Shown: positions 16,081 to 24,836, counted from the stretch's first letter. The stretch: DNA of 64,000 bases from Bacteroidota bacterium (GCA_016706255.1 JADJJZ010000003.1:124001-188000); one strand, 5' to 3'. Numbers and translations: made by a program. Notes: generated by a model from the letters alone, not told the origin.

Positions 16081-16527
16081 CTAAAAAATACCTTTCTCTT
16101 CTTCAGGTATATCTTTTTTGAAGATTTTTTTTATTGAATCAACGTGTTCGCTGCCGTTTTTTGAGAAAACGTATTTTGTTGCCTGCGCTAAGCCGTAACC
16201 GATTAGTGTTTGGAATAATAACTTTTTACGGCGTTTTAAAATCATGCGACCGGCAATGGCAGGAACTAATGGCATTGCTAACTTCGCCAGCGATAACCCA
16301 TTATTAAATGCGGAGTTATTTTCAACTTGTTGAAATTTATCCGTAATGGTATTTTTTATTTTAGTAAACTTTTGAATTGTGGAAAATATCGGACTTAAGT
16401 CAGTTGCTATTTCTTTGTATTGTGATTTGATGTCATATTCCAATACTACAGCACGATTCCGCAGTTGCTGGCGTTCAGCATTCAGCTCGTTCCAGTCATT
16501 CAATCTAAGTTTATTTGCCTTTTCCAT
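16081..16527 (-). CDS. Hypothetical protein of the YtxH/holin-like trio
   Basis: 148 residues. The first half is charged and helical (LRLNDWNELNAERQQLRNRAVVLEYDIKSQY). A moderately hydrophobic central segment follows (LAKLAMPLVPAIAGRMIL), then a basic patch (KRRKKLLFQ) and another weakly hydrophobic stretch. It overlaps the upstream holin-like gene by 17 bases, so translational coupling is likely. Genes in this third position after YtxH and a phage-holin-like protein are common in Bacteroidota but functionally uncharacterised. A role in envelope stress or membrane stability is inferred from the neighbours only. Confidence 0.7.
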   Translation of the reverse strand: MEKANKLRLNDWNELNAERQQLRNRAVVLEYDIKSQYKEIATDLSPIFSTIQKFTKIKNTITDKFQQVENNSAFNNGLSLAKLAMPLVPAIAGRMILKRRKKLLFQTLIGYGLAQATKYVFSKNGSEHVDSIKKIFKKDIPEEEKGIF

Positions 16528-16882
16528 CGTCGTCGTCGTCGTTTGTGAAATCTTTTATAAAGAGATTAGTTAAGCCGATTTTAACACCTTTCGAAAATAT
16601 AAATTTGACCACGATCAGCACTAATAGATAAAATCCAGCTACAGCAATAAATCCAAGCGTATAACTATCTAACAAAATACTGAGTGCAAAACCTCCGGCC
16701 AAACTCAAGAACAATACAAAAAATAATCCTGCAATTAATAATATACTATTCGAGATGAAATTGGATAAGGTGAATGCAACCTTTTCGGTCACATTCAGCC
16801 TTATTATCTGTAATCGCACATTGACATATTCTTTTATATCATCAGTAAAATCGCGTAATTCGTTTTTATTGAGTGTTTCCAC
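16511..16882 (-). CDS. Phage holin family (superfamily III-like) membrane protein
   Basis: 123 residues. A short charged N-terminus (LRDFTDDIKEYVNVRLQIIRL) precedes two strong transmembrane segments (about 40-65, SNSILLIAGLFFVLFLSLAGGF; about 70-100, YTLGFIAVAGFYLLVLIVVKF). The tail ends in a run of Asp and Lys (NDDDDDGKGK). This layout is typical of proteins annotated as phage holin family in Bacteroidota, which are chromosomal membrane proteins and not lysis genes. No phage genes are nearby. It lies 4 bases after the YtxH-like gene and overlaps the next gene, in one operon. Confidence 0.8.
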   Translation of the reverse strand: METLNKNELRDFTDDIKEYVNVRLQIIRLNVTEKVAFTLSNFISNSILLIAGLFFVLFLSLAGGFALSILLDSYTLGFIAVAGFYLLVLIVVKFIFSKGVKIGLTNLFIKDFTNDDDDDGKGK

Positions 16883-16886
16883 AATA

Positions 16887-17237
16887 TTATAATTGTTTTA
16901 CAGCTTGTTTGCCATTATCGTGCATTTTGTTCGACTCACTTTGTGTTTTGTCGATGAAGTCAAGCACTTTTTGTTTGCCATCTTCTTTCATATCACCCAG
17001 TGATTGCAAAATTTGATCTTTAAGCGAAATACCTTTGCCTTTAAATTCGCTTGCTTTTGATTTTAATTCATCAAATTCATTGATGATTTTTTCTTTAATA
17101 TCATCACTCACGGAATTCAGCGCTTTGCCAATTTTTTTTCGAAGTTTGTCATTTTTTTCAGATGCAAACCAATATCCCAGGGCAGCTCCGGCACCTAATC
17201 CGGCTAATACTGCAAACATTGTTGTTTTGTTACTCAT
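16887..17237 (-). CDS. YtxH domain-containing protein
   Basis: 116 residues. The N-terminal glycine-rich hydrophobic segment (MFAVLAGLGAGAALGYWFASEKNDKLRKKIG, about residues 7-37) is the YtxH signature. A long amphipathic helical, Lys/Glu/Asp-rich tail follows (about 40-116). YtxH proteins belong to general-stress regulons in Bacillus and are widespread as small membrane-anchored proteins; the molecular function is unknown. It is the first gene of a three-gene minus-strand operon (YtxH, holin-like, hypothetical), with 4 bases to the second gene. Confidence 0.88.
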   Translation of the reverse strand: MSNKTTMFAVLAGLGAGAALGYWFASEKNDKLRKKIGKALNSVSDDIKEKIINEFDELKSKASEFKGKGISLKDQILQSLGDMKEDGKQKVLDFIDKTQSESNKMHDNGKQAVKQL

Positions 17238-17568
17238 ATGCTAAAATTTAATGGTTAAAAATTAAAGTTGCTTAAATATTTAAATCAGCGTTGTGCCAAT
17301 TCCAAAATTTAAAATTCAAATATCAAGCCACAACATTTTATCATTTGTTAATTGTTGAAACATGTTGATTAAACAAAATCAATTGTCTCATCAAATTGCT
17401 TAAATGTTGGAGAATAAAGGTAGCTGTGTAATCAGATTGGAACGTTATATCATTTTATACAAATGTTACAGAATTATCAGATTTCTGCGGTTTCATAATA
17501 TTATTATGTAATGTTGTAATAATTGAACTAAGAACCTTTATTTAAAAGAATTAAAAATCAATTTTATT
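17238..17568. other. 331-bp AT-rich divergent intergenic region
   Basis: It separates the YtxH-led operon (minus) from the beta-barrel gene at 17569 (plus). No ORF or RNA gene is visible. It must hold both promoters, but I see no good TAnnTTTG match; TAAGAACCTTTA near 17528 is a weak one. Confidence 0.4.
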
Positions 17569-18186
17569 ATGCGTAAAATTTTATTACTTGCAGTTATTTT
17601 TATAGTGGCAAACGCCTGTGTATCAGCACAATATGTTACGTTTGGACGTGCGTTCAGTTTTGGTCACGCATATATAACCGACAAAAATTCACAACAACAG
17701 TTTTTATTTAGCCTCACCGGTGGTTTGTCTATAACGTATGCAGATAATGAACATTATGGATATGCTGCAGATATAGTTTATTCTACTGAGGGTGGTAAGT
17801 CAAAATATAATATTGGCGGGGCTGATTTTAATTCAAAAACGAAATTATCGTATCTCCGCTTACCATTGAAATACATTATTTTTTTAGGTGAATATGGCGA
17901 CCCTATTCGACCTAAGATTATGTTCGGTCCATCTTTCGCTTTCCTAGTGCTGGCTGATACGGACAAGGAAAATACGATCGACAATTTTAATCGGTTCGAT
18001 ATGGGTTTGCATATTGGTTTTGGTGCAAATAAAATAATATGCGACCGCATTTGGTTGAATACAGATATTACCTATACACAAGGAATAATTGATATTACAA
18101 AAAACACTAATTTGAATAATGAGATTAATTTAAATGGTAATATCAGATTAAATATTAGTTTACTACTTGGTACTAATCGAAAATGA
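17569..18186 (+). CDS. Outer-membrane beta-barrel protein (porin-like, OMP_b-brl type)
   Basis: 205 residues. A Sec signal peptide (MRKILLLAVIFIVANACVSAQ) is followed by alternating aromatic/polar strands typical of a small 8-stranded barrel. Examples are FLFSLTGGLSITYADNEHYGYAADIVYS, KLSYLRLPLKYIIFLG, IRPKIMFGPSFAFLVLAD, FDMGLHIGFGANKII and LNGNIRLNISLLLG. The segment YLRLPL(K)Y followed by RPKIMFGPSFAFL is characteristic of the PorT/OMP_b-brl family in Bacteroidota. The function of such small barrels is mostly unknown. It is transcribed alone. Confidence 0.85.
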   Translation: MRKILLLAVIFIVANACVSAQYVTFGRAFSFGHAYITDKNSQQQFLFSLTGGLSITYADNEHYGYAADIVYSTEGGKSKYNIGGADFNSKTKLSYLRLPLKYIIFLGEYGDPIRPKIMFGPSFAFLVLADTDKENTIDNFNRFDMGLHIGFGANKIICDRIWLNTDITYTQGIIDITKNTNLNNEINLNGNIRLNISLLLGTNRK

Positions 18187-18346
18187 GTGGTTGATTTCCG
18201 CAAATTGGGAAAAAAATACACAAAAAAAATAAAATGTTGTGTATTCCATTCCTTAAAAAACCTTTATTTATAACCAATTTCGATTAAGGCACGTTAATCG
18301 TATAATTATTTTCAAACCTATTGTTTCACATTTTAAATCTAAGATT

Positions 18347-18520
18347 ATGTTACGTTACGCTGTTATATTTTTTGTTATTGCTCTGGTTGCAGCAGTATTT
18401 GGTTTTGGGGGAATTGCCGCAGGTGCAGTTTCTATTGCACGTATTTTATTTTTCATATTTATTGTATTATTTCTGTTGAGTTTAATAGGAGGCTATACTA
18501 TTTTCAGAAAAAAATCCTAA
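18347..18520 (+). CDS. DUF1328-type small membrane protein (YtjA-like)
   Basis: 57 residues from the ATG at 18347. It begins MLRYAVIFFVIALVAAVFGFG, then GIAAGAVSIARILFFIFIV, then a second hydrophobic stretch ending IFRKKS. The start MLRYAVIFFVIALVAAVFGFGGIA, two membrane helices and a short basic tail are the signature of the DUF1328 family, which is about 50-60 residues long and often stress-induced. The function is unknown. It lies 160 bp past the beta-barrel gene and near the YtxH operon; small membrane proteins of these two kinds frequently cluster in Bacteroidota. Confidence 0.88.
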   Translation: MLRYAVIFFVIALVAAVFGFGGIAAGAVSIARILFFIFIVLFLLSLIGGYTIFRKKS

Positions 18521-18741
18521 CCATCTCAAAATTTCGTATTTAATTTATTTGAGGTAGTTATCACTATAAATATAAATATGTTACTATGGGCACTTACTAA
18601 TTGTTTATTAAACTAAACAAAGGGTATTTGCCCATTTTTTTGTTTCAAGGTCTTTACCAAACGCTTTTATAAGGGTTTTAAGTAATGTTAAGGTTTACAT
18701 TTTCTTAAAATCAGCCCTTTTAAAATTTCAAACTCCTTTAC

Positions 18742-18749
18742 TATATTTG
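18742..18749 (+). promoter_or_regulatory. Putative -7 element TATATTTG before the MATE gene
   Basis: TATATTTG followed by C fits TAnnTTTG. The ATG at 18904 is about 150 bases downstream, leaving a long leader. No clear TTG is seen at the usual spacing. The rest of the 18521-18741 interval holds nothing I recognise. Confidence 0.45.
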
Positions 18750-18756
18750 CATTTAT

Positions 18757-18903
18757 AACTATACAGGCATATGATTTTTTTAGCTTAAGCTTTCACTTTT
18801 CCGAAGTCGGTTAGCTTTATTTTCCCGGAATTTTTGCTGTCTCCAGTCAGGTGGAAACGCAGACAGTATGTACTCAATTATTTTATTTACTTAAATCACG
18901 ATT
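18757..18903 (+). promoter_or_regulatory. Possible structured mRNA leader of the MATE exporter
   Basis: Several short stems lie close together: the palindrome AGCTTAAGCT (18782-18791), CCG-AAGT-CGG (18801-18810), and CTGTCT (18837-18842) with AGACAG (18861-18866) around an 18-base loop. GC content is higher than in the flanks. I do not recognise a known riboswitch class and no T tract follows the last stem. MATE genes are sometimes controlled by ligand-binding leaders, which makes this worth folding. Confidence 0.3.
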
Positions 18904-20298
18904 ATGTCGGGAATACGTACATTTTTTACATTATTAAAAAAAGCCCTGAAAGGGGAAAACATAGATGCCACACAGGGAAAAGTTGATACAGTAATATTTT
19001 TGTTGGCAGTTCCTATGATTGCAGAAATGTTAATGGAAAGCATTTTTGCTTTGGTGGATATCATTTTTGTCAGCCGGATTAGTGTTGAAGCAGTTGCAGT
19101 GGTTGGATTAACCGAAAGCACATTAACGATTATTTATTCGCTGGGTTTTGGATTGAGCATGGGCGCAACAGCATTAGTTGCCAGACGTGTTGGGGAAAAA
19201 GATTCGGTAGGTGCCGCTGAAGCCGGTATGCAGGCGATTTATCTTGGATTAGGATTAGCTTCAATCATTTCAATAATAGGCATTTTTTATTCAACGGATA
19301 TTCTTGAATTAATGGGTGCCAGCGCGGGAATGATTGAAACAGGTTCAGGATATATTAAATGGATGTTATGCGGAAATTTTGCGATTTTATTGTTGTTTTT
19401 AATAAATGGGATATTTCGCGGTGCAGGTGATGCCGGAATTGCCATGCGCAGTTTAATGTTGGCGAATGCTATTAATATTATACTTGATCCATTATTAATT
19501 TTCGGTATTGGATTTTTTCCTGAATTAGGGGTTAAGGGTGCAGCTGTTTCAACTACAATTGGTCGTTCTATTGGCGTTTTATATCAATTGTATTATTTGG
19601 TAAACGGCAAATCTTTAATTGTATTAAAAGGAAAAATCTGGAATATAAAAACAAAAATTATTGGACAACTAATTTCGCTTGCTGCCGGAACTGCGGGACA
19701 ATTTATAATTGCATCAGCCAGTTGGATTTTTTTAATGCGTATTATGTCTGAGTTTGGGGAACATGTTTTAGCAGGATATACAACTGCAATCAGAATTGTT
19801 GTATTTACCATTTTACCGGCCTGGGGTATTTCGAATGCTGCTGCAACATTGGTTGGACAAAATCTGGGTGCAAAGCAACCGGACCGTGCTGAGCAATCTG
19901 TTTGGCGGACAGGTTTTTTTAATATGTTGTTTATGGGTTTTGTGATGATTTTATTTTTTACAATTCCTGAACAGTTGATCCATTTAATTACACGGGATGA
20001 AGCTGTTGTTAAAGAAGGCGTTTTATGTTTACGCATATTGTGTTTGGGTTACATTGCATATGGTTATGAAATGGTTTTGGCAAACGCAATAAACGGAGCC
20101 GGTGATACAACAACTCCTACGATTGTAAACTTCTTCGGATTTTGGATATTACAAATTCCTTTAGCTTATTTTTTATCCACTGTTTTAGATTTAAAATCAA
20201 CGGGCGTATATATGGCAGTTCCAATTTCAGAGGCATGTATGGCAATTGCTTTTGTAATAATTTTTAAGCGTGGAAAATGGAAAACTCAGGTAGTTTAA
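18904..20298 (+). CDS. MATE family efflux transporter
   Basis: 464 residues, normal for the family, with about 12 membrane segments. Diagnostic stretches include the N-terminal PMIAEMLMESIFALVDIIFV, GLSMGATALVARRVGEKD, NGIFRGAGDAGIAM, and in the second half NAAATLVGQNLGAKQPDRAE. The two pseudo-repeats each show the GA(T)LVxxxxGAK/E pattern. MATE proteins export cationic drugs, dyes or metabolites in exchange for Na+ or H+. The substrate cannot be told from sequence. It is monocistronic, with a long leader that may carry regulation. Confidence 0.95.
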   Translation: MSGIRTFFTLLKKALKGENIDATQGKVDTVIFLLAVPMIAEMLMESIFALVDIIFVSRISVEAVAVVGLTESTLTIIYSLGFGLSMGATALVARRVGEKDSVGAAEAGMQAIYLGLGLASIISIIGIFYSTDILELMGASAGMIETGSGYIKWMLCGNFAILLLFLINGIFRGAGDAGIAMRSLMLANAINIILDPLLIFGIGFFPELGVKGAAVSTTIGRSIGVLYQLYYLVNGKSLIVLKGKIWNIKTKIIGQLISLAAGTAGQFIIASASWIFLMRIMSEFGEHVLAGYTTAIRIVVFTILPAWGISNAAATLVGQNLGAKQPDRAEQSVWRTGFFNMLFMGFVMILFFTIPEQLIHLITRDEAVVKEGVLCLRILCLGYIAYGYEMVLANAINGAGDTTTPTIVNFFGFWILQIPLAYFLSTVLDLKSTGVYMAVPISEACMAIAFVIIFKRGKWKTQVV

Positions 20299-20438
20299 AT
20301 CGAAAATATTAAGATTTTTAATTTTTTAGAACCTGACAAATTTACAGAGGGTGGATTTATTCATTTTTACTCATAAATCACACATGTATTGTTGAGCCAG
20401 ATTTAATTTAAACGTGTAAGCGCGGATAAAAAATTTTG

Positions 20439-20484
20439 AACCTGTCAGGTTTAAACCTGCGAGGTTTAAACCTAACAGGTTTTA
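20439..20484. repeat. Triple AACCTGnnAGGTTT palindromic repeat in a gene-free stretch
   Basis: Three 15-bp modules follow one another: AACCTGTCAGGTTTA, AACCTGCGAGGTTTA, AACCTAACAGGTTTT. The first two are palindromes apart from their centre. A degenerate partial copy (GAACCTGACAAATTT) lies at about 20330. The whole 20299-20636 interval (338 bp) contains no gene. Similar AACCTG/CAGGTT palindromes occur in intergenic DNA of other Bacteroidota from memory, but I cannot confirm the class here. Confidence 0.65.
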
Positions 20485-20636
20485 GAGACTCTGTCAAAAT
20501 TGCAGGCGGGGGAAAACTCAACTTTTACCGGAAATTTGTGTTCAATTGCAATATAAATTTGAATAACACGTCAGCATAAATATCCTGCCCGAAAACTGCA
20601 ATAATTACTTTATAACTCAACTACAAAAATTTTAAT

Positions 20637-21422
20637 ATGCCAACTGCATTAATTACCGGTGCCTCATCAGGTATCGGTCTCGAATTTGCTAAAATACATG
20701 CCGCGAAAGGTGGTGATTTGATTCTTGTTGCCCGAAGTGGCGATAAGCTGGAGCAATTAAAAACAGATTTAATTAATTCCCATCCTATTAAAGTGCATAT
20801 TGTTGTAAAAGATCTGGGTGCTCCAAATGCTGCTCAGGAAGTTTATGATGAAGTGAAAAAACTAAATCTTCAGGTTGATTACCTAATTAATAATGCCGGC
20901 TTTGGCGATTTTGGTTTGTTTCTTAATACAAGCTGGGATAAAGAACAACAAATGATGCAGTTAAACATGATTGCATTGTCGCAACTTACTAAGTTGTTTG
21001 TGAAGGATATGGCTGCGCGCAAATCAGGGAAAATATTAAATATTGCCAGCACCGCTTCGTTTCAGCCAGGACCAACAATGGCGATTTATTATGCGACCAA
21101 GGCTTTTGTTTACTACTTTTCGTCAGCACTTTATAATGAATTGAAGCCTTATGGAATCAGTGTAACGTCGTTTCATCCCGGACCTACCAAAACAGGATTT
21201 CAGGATGCGGCCGATATGCATAGTTCGCGGTTATTGAAATTGGTGCCTGTTCCGGAAGCACTGCCTGTGGCAAAAAAAGGGTATGCTGCCATGATGAAAG
21301 GTAAAAGAACTGCTACGCCTGGTTTGATAAATAACATTTTCCAAATTTCGTCGAAACTAACGCCATGGGGAATTATTATTCCGGTTACCCGCTATTTGCA
21401 GGGCAGTGAACAGGTGAAATAA
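20637..21422 (+). CDS. Short-chain dehydrogenase/reductase (SDR, DltE-like)
   Basis: 261 residues. The classical SDR signatures are present: cofactor motif TGASSGIG (about 6-13), NNAG (about 87-90), a catalytic Ser in IASTASFQPGP, and catalytic YYATK (YxxxK) about 13 residues later. R33 in VARSG suggests NADP preference. Such oxidoreductases, often annotated DltE or YqjQ, act on diverse lipophilic or small alcohols and ketones in the cytosol. The substrate is not predictable. It is followed by a 371-bp gene-free interval, so it is not in the cys operon. Confidence 0.92.
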   Translation: MPTALITGASSGIGLEFAKIHAAKGGDLILVARSGDKLEQLKTDLINSHPIKVHIVVKDLGAPNAAQEVYDEVKKLNLQVDYLINNAGFGDFGLFLNTSWDKEQQMMQLNMIALSQLTKLFVKDMAARKSGKILNIASTASFQPGPTMAIYYATKAFVYYFSSALYNELKPYGISVTSFHPGPTKTGFQDAADMHSSRLLKLVPVPEALPVAKKGYAAMMKGKRTATPGLINNIFQISSKLTPWGIIIPVTRYLQGSEQVK

Positions 21423-21793
21423 GCAGGTCAGTATACGAATAATTAAATGCGCCGGAGTGCAGATAATTAACTCTTAGCCGGGATTGAGCGGCTTGGGTTT
21501 GCAGTGGCTGGCGAGTTGCTTATTAATGTAATAACCACAACAAAACGCTGTTGACTGCTCTAAATAGCGAAAGCCCGTGGTGGATGTCATAGCCGGAAAA
21601 ATTGTGCTGCTCCAAAAAATCACAATAACTGTAACCCTTTGGCATTCAATACCGAAGTTTTAGCTGTTTTAGCTACTGTTCTACTTTATTAATAGAATAT
21701 TGGGCTTACTTTGTGCCAATTCTTTACTTTTTGCTACAATTCCTCGGCTTCAATCCTTAACTTTGCACCGCTTTTAAAGCTGATTTTAACAAT
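21423..21793. other. 371-bp gene-free interval upstream of cysC, relatively GC-rich
   Basis: No gene is supported. The segment 21450-21640 is richer in G and C than neighbouring intergenic DNA. On the minus strand it holds a 38-codon reading frame (21474-21590) with several Cys and His, which has no recognisable similarity. It could be a decayed gene or an unknown RNA. A promoter for cysC lies at 21758, so most of the interval would not be in the cys transcript. Confidence 0.35.
21758..21765 (+). promoter_or_regulatory. Putative -7 element TAACTTTG of the cysCDN operon
   Basis: TAACTTTG followed by CACCGC fits TAnnTTTG; TTG at 21731-21733 is 24 bases upstream. The ATG of cysC at 21794 lies 28 bases downstream. 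It is the same core as the element at 3008. Confidence 0.5.
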
Positions 21794-22402
21794 ATGAACC
21801 CGGTTCAGGACAATATACACCCTATTTTTCACCGTCTTCTGCAGCGAAGCGACAAGGAAACTATGCTGAAACAGCGCTCGAAAGTGATATGGCTTACGGG
21901 TTTAAGCGGTTCAGGTAAAAGCACTATTGCTGAAGCGGTTGAGAAAATTTTGCATGAAAAAGGTTACCTCACCATGCTGCTTGATGGTGACAATATCCGG
22001 ACAGGAATCAACAACAACCTCACTTTCAGCGATGCCGACCGTATTGAAAACATCCGTCGAATTGCAGAAGTAAGCAAATTGTTCCTTAATTGCGGCATCA
22101 TCACGCTGAATAGTTTTGTGAGCCCAACCAACGAAATTCGCGCCATGGCAAAAAATATTATTGGCGAGGCTGATTTTGTTGAAGTTTATGTGAACGCACC
22201 GCTTGAAGTTTGTGAAGCCAGAGACGTGAAAGGCCTGTATGCAAAGGCAAGAGCCGGTTTAATACCTGATTTTACCGGAATTACTTCACCATTTGAAGCA
22301 CCTGAACATCCTGCTTTGGAAATTAGAACCGATCAGATGGAAATTACGGAGAGCGTGCAACGTTTAATCGATTTTATCATACCTATCATACAACATTCAT
22401 AA
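21794..22402 (+). CDS. cysC: Adenylylsulfate (APS) kinase
   Basis: 202 residues. P-loop GLSGSGKS at 36-43, then LLDGDNIRTGINNNLTFSDADR (the APS-binding DGDN-R segment), FVSPTNEIR, and the family's VYVNAPLEVCEARDVKGLYAKAR. APS kinase phosphorylates APS with ATP to PAPS, the sulfate donor for sulfotransferases and for reduction. The ATG at 21794 gives a normal length with a short N-terminal extension before the P-loop. It is first in an operon with cysD (9 bases on) and cysN. No PAPS/APS reductase follows, so here the group may supply PAPS for sulfation or act with reductase genes elsewhere. Confidence 0.96.
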   Translation: MNPVQDNIHPIFHRLLQRSDKETMLKQRSKVIWLTGLSGSGKSTIAEAVEKILHEKGYLTMLLDGDNIRTGINNNLTFSDADRIENIRRIAEVSKLFLNCGIITLNSFVSPTNEIRAMAKNIIGEADFVEVYVNAPLEVCEARDVKGLYAKARAGLIPDFTGITSPFEAPEHPALEIRTDQMEITESVQRLIDFIIPIIQHS

Positions 22403-22411
22403 ATATTTGTC

Positions 22412-23317
22412 ATGAGTTATAGTTTAACACATTTAAGAGAACTTGAAGCTGAGAGTATCTACGTGATGCGTGAAGTAGCTGCGCAGTTCCAAAAACCTGC
22501 ACTGCTTTTTTCAGGTGGAAAAGACTCTATCGTTATGGTTTATCTCGCAAGAAAAGCCTTTTGGCCTGCGAAATTCCCTTTTCCTTTAGTTCATATTGAC
22601 ACCGGACATAATTTTGAAGAAACCATGGTTTACCGCGACTGGCTGGTAAAAGAAATGGGTGCTAATTTAATTGTGGGTAGTGTTGAGGAATCTATTTCGA
22701 AAGGAACTGCTGTTGAAGAAAAAGGTTTAAATGCGAGTCGTAATGCATTGCAAACTGTTACCTTACTTGAAACACTCGAAAAAGAAAAATTCGATGCTGC
22801 TATGGGTGGTGCACGACGCGATGAAGAAAAAGCACGCGCTAAAGAACGTTTCTTTTCACACCGCGATGAGTTTGGTCAATGGGATCCTAAAAATCAGCGT
22901 CCTGAATTATGGAATTTATTCAACGGTAAAAAACATATCGGCGAACATTTCCGTGTATTCCCAATTTCGAACTGGACTGAGATGGATGTTTGGCAATATA
23001 TTTATCAGGAAAATATTCCACTTCCAAAATTATATTTCTCACATCAGCGTGAAGTAATTGTGCGCGATGGTGCATTAATTTCTACTCACCCTGAATGGGT
23101 TAAAGTTCGTCCAAATGAAACACCTACAACAATGACGGTACGTTTCAGAACATGTGGCGATTTACCTATTACCGGTGCTGTTGAAAGTGATGCTGATACT
23201 GTAGAAAAAATTATTTACGAAGTTGCAACAACACGTGTTACAGAACGTGGTAGCCGCGCAGATGATAAACGCAGTGAAACATCGATGGAAGACAGAAAAA
23301 AAGCAGGTTATTTCTAA
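22412..23317 (+). CDS. cysD: Sulfate adenylyltransferase subunit 2
   Basis: 301 residues, typical for CysD. The PP-loop motif SGGKDSIV (34-41) binds ATP. VHIDTGHNFEET, GGARRDEEKARAKER and the C-terminal SERGSRADDKRSETSMEDRKK-like end (ERGSRADDKRSETSMEDRK) are family hallmarks. CysD adenylates sulfate to APS, driven by GTP hydrolysis in CysN. It lies between cysC (9-base gap) and cysN (61-base gap) on the same strand. Confidence 0.97.
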   Translation: MSYSLTHLRELEAESIYVMREVAAQFQKPALLFSGGKDSIVMVYLARKAFWPAKFPFPLVHIDTGHNFEETMVYRDWLVKEMGANLIVGSVEESISKGTAVEEKGLNASRNALQTVTLLETLEKEKFDAAMGGARRDEEKARAKERFFSHRDEFGQWDPKNQRPELWNLFNGKKHIGEHFRVFPISNWTEMDVWQYIYQENIPLPKLYFSHQREVIVRDGALISTHPEWVKVRPNETPTTMTVRFRTCGDLPITGAVESDADTVEKIIYEVATTRVTERGSRADDKRSETSMEDRKKAGYF

Positions 23318-23378
23318 ATACAATTTTGAAATTATCAGCTTAAATAAACAATTTATTAAATCACTTATCCAATTATAA

Positions 23379-24677
23379 ATGGAACATTTAGTTCAAGACG
23401 GAAAATTTGACCACCATGGTTATTTAAACATGGAATTGTTGCGCTTTACCACTGCAGGTAGTGTGGATGATGGTAAATCAACTTTAATTGGTCGTTTATT
23501 ATACGATTCAAAATCTATTTTTCAAGATCAGCTTGAGGCTATCGAAAAATCGAGTAAATCGCGTGGTGAAGATTATGTGAATCTTGCATTATTAACCGAT
23601 GGTTTACGCAGCGAACGCGAACAAGGTATTACTATTGATGTGGCTTACCGCTATTTCAGTACGCCTAAACGTAAATTCATTATTGCTGATACGCCCGGCC
23701 ATATTCAATATACCCGTAACATGGTTACCGGTGCTTCTACTGCAAACCTTGCAATCATACTAGTAGATGCTCGTCACGGTGTTGTTGAACAAACTTATCG
23801 TCACTCATTCATTGCTTCATTATTACAAATTCCGCATATCGTTATTTGTATTAATAAAATGGACCTTGTTGATTACAGCAAAGAAAAATATGATGAAGTT
23901 GTTGAACAGTTCCGTCATTTCGCATCTAAGTTAGATGTGCAGGATGTTCGTTTTATTCCAATCAGTGCATTGCTTGGCGATAACGTTGTTGATCGCAGCA
24001 CAAAAATGCCTTGGTATGAAGGACCAACATTAATGTATACACTTGAAACTGTACACATTGGTTCTGACCATAACTTAATTGATACACGTTTCCCTGTTCA
24101 GCATGTAATTCGCCCGATGAGCAATGAATATCACGACTACCGCGGTTATGCTGGTCGCGTTGCAGGTGGTGTTTTAAAACCGGGTGATGAGGTAATGCAT
24201 TTACCAAGTGGTATTACTACCAAAATTGCTGCCATTAAAACAATTGATGGCGATTTAGCTGAGGCCTACCCTCCGCAATCGGTTACCATTACTTTGGAAG
24301 ATGATGTGGACATTAGCCGTGGCGATATGATTGTGCGTGAAAACAATGTTCCGAAAATCGGCCAGGATATTGATATTATGGTTTGTTGGATGGATGATAA
24401 AAACCCATTGCGTTTGAATGGTAAATACAGCATTCGCCATACTACCCGTGATGCCCGTTGCGTAATTAAAGAAATACTTTATAAAGTAGATGTTAATACA
24501 TTACATCGTATACAAGACGTGGATTCGTTAACTTTAAATGAAATTGGCCGCGTTAAAATAAGAACTACGGTTCCGCTGTTTTACGATGAATACCGCCGTA
24601 ACCGTAACACAGGATCACTCATCATTATTGATGAAGGATCAAACACCACTGTAGGTGCAGCAATGATAATTGAATAA
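23379..24677 (+). CDS. cysN: Sulfate adenylyltransferase subunit 1 (GTPase)
   Basis: 432 residues. An EF-Tu-like GTPase: G1 GSVDDGKS (27-34), switch I region EREQGITIDVAYRYF, G3 DTPGH, G4 NKMD, G5-like PISAL, followed by beta-barrel domains 2 and 3. CysN couples GTP hydrolysis to APS synthesis by CysD. It lacks a fused APS kinase domain, consistent with the separate cysC at the head of the operon. A clear terminator follows, ending the three-gene unit. Confidence 0.97.
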   Translation: MEHLVQDGKFDHHGYLNMELLRFTTAGSVDDGKSTLIGRLLYDSKSIFQDQLEAIEKSSKSRGEDYVNLALLTDGLRSEREQGITIDVAYRYFSTPKRKFIIADTPGHIQYTRNMVTGASTANLAIILVDARHGVVEQTYRHSFIASLLQIPHIVICINKMDLVDYSKEKYDEVVEQFRHFASKLDVQDVRFIPISALLGDNVVDRSTKMPWYEGPTLMYTLETVHIGSDHNLIDTRFPVQHVIRPMSNEYHDYRGYAGRVAGGVLKPGDEVMHLPSGITTKIAAIKTIDGDLAEAYPPQSVTITLEDDVDISRGDMIVRENNVPKIGQDIDIMVCWMDDKNPLRLNGKYSIRHTTRDARCVIKEILYKVDVNTLHRIQDVDSLTLNEIGRVKIRTTVPLFYDEYRRNRNTGSLIIIDEGSNTTVGAAMIIE

Positions 24678-24699
24678 CATTTTGACCAAATCAATATGT

Positions 24700-24731
24700 A
24701 ACCCGGTAGTGAGGAGCTGCCGGGTTTTTTT
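24700..24731 (+). terminator. Rho-independent terminator of the cysCDN operon
   Basis: AACCCGG-AG / CT-CCGGGTT stem with one interrupted position, then seven T, 23 bases past the cysN stop. Confidence 0.88.
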
Positions 24732-24836
24732 GTGTCCAAAATTTCATAATTCTGTCATATTGTAAGGTTGAAGTTGCAAAATGGTAATGATCGTTTTATG
24801 TTTGAATAGCGACTAAAAACTCTGAATTAAATAATC

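Noticed and set aside
16511..16882. Prophage lysis gene (holin)
   Set aside because: No endolysin or structural phage genes nearby; the YtxH/holin-like/hypothetical trio is a normal chromosomal Bacteroidota operon.
21423..21793. SAM or other sulfur riboswitch before the cys operon
   Set aside because: No known consensus is recognisable and the predicted cysC promoter lies downstream of the structured-looking part.
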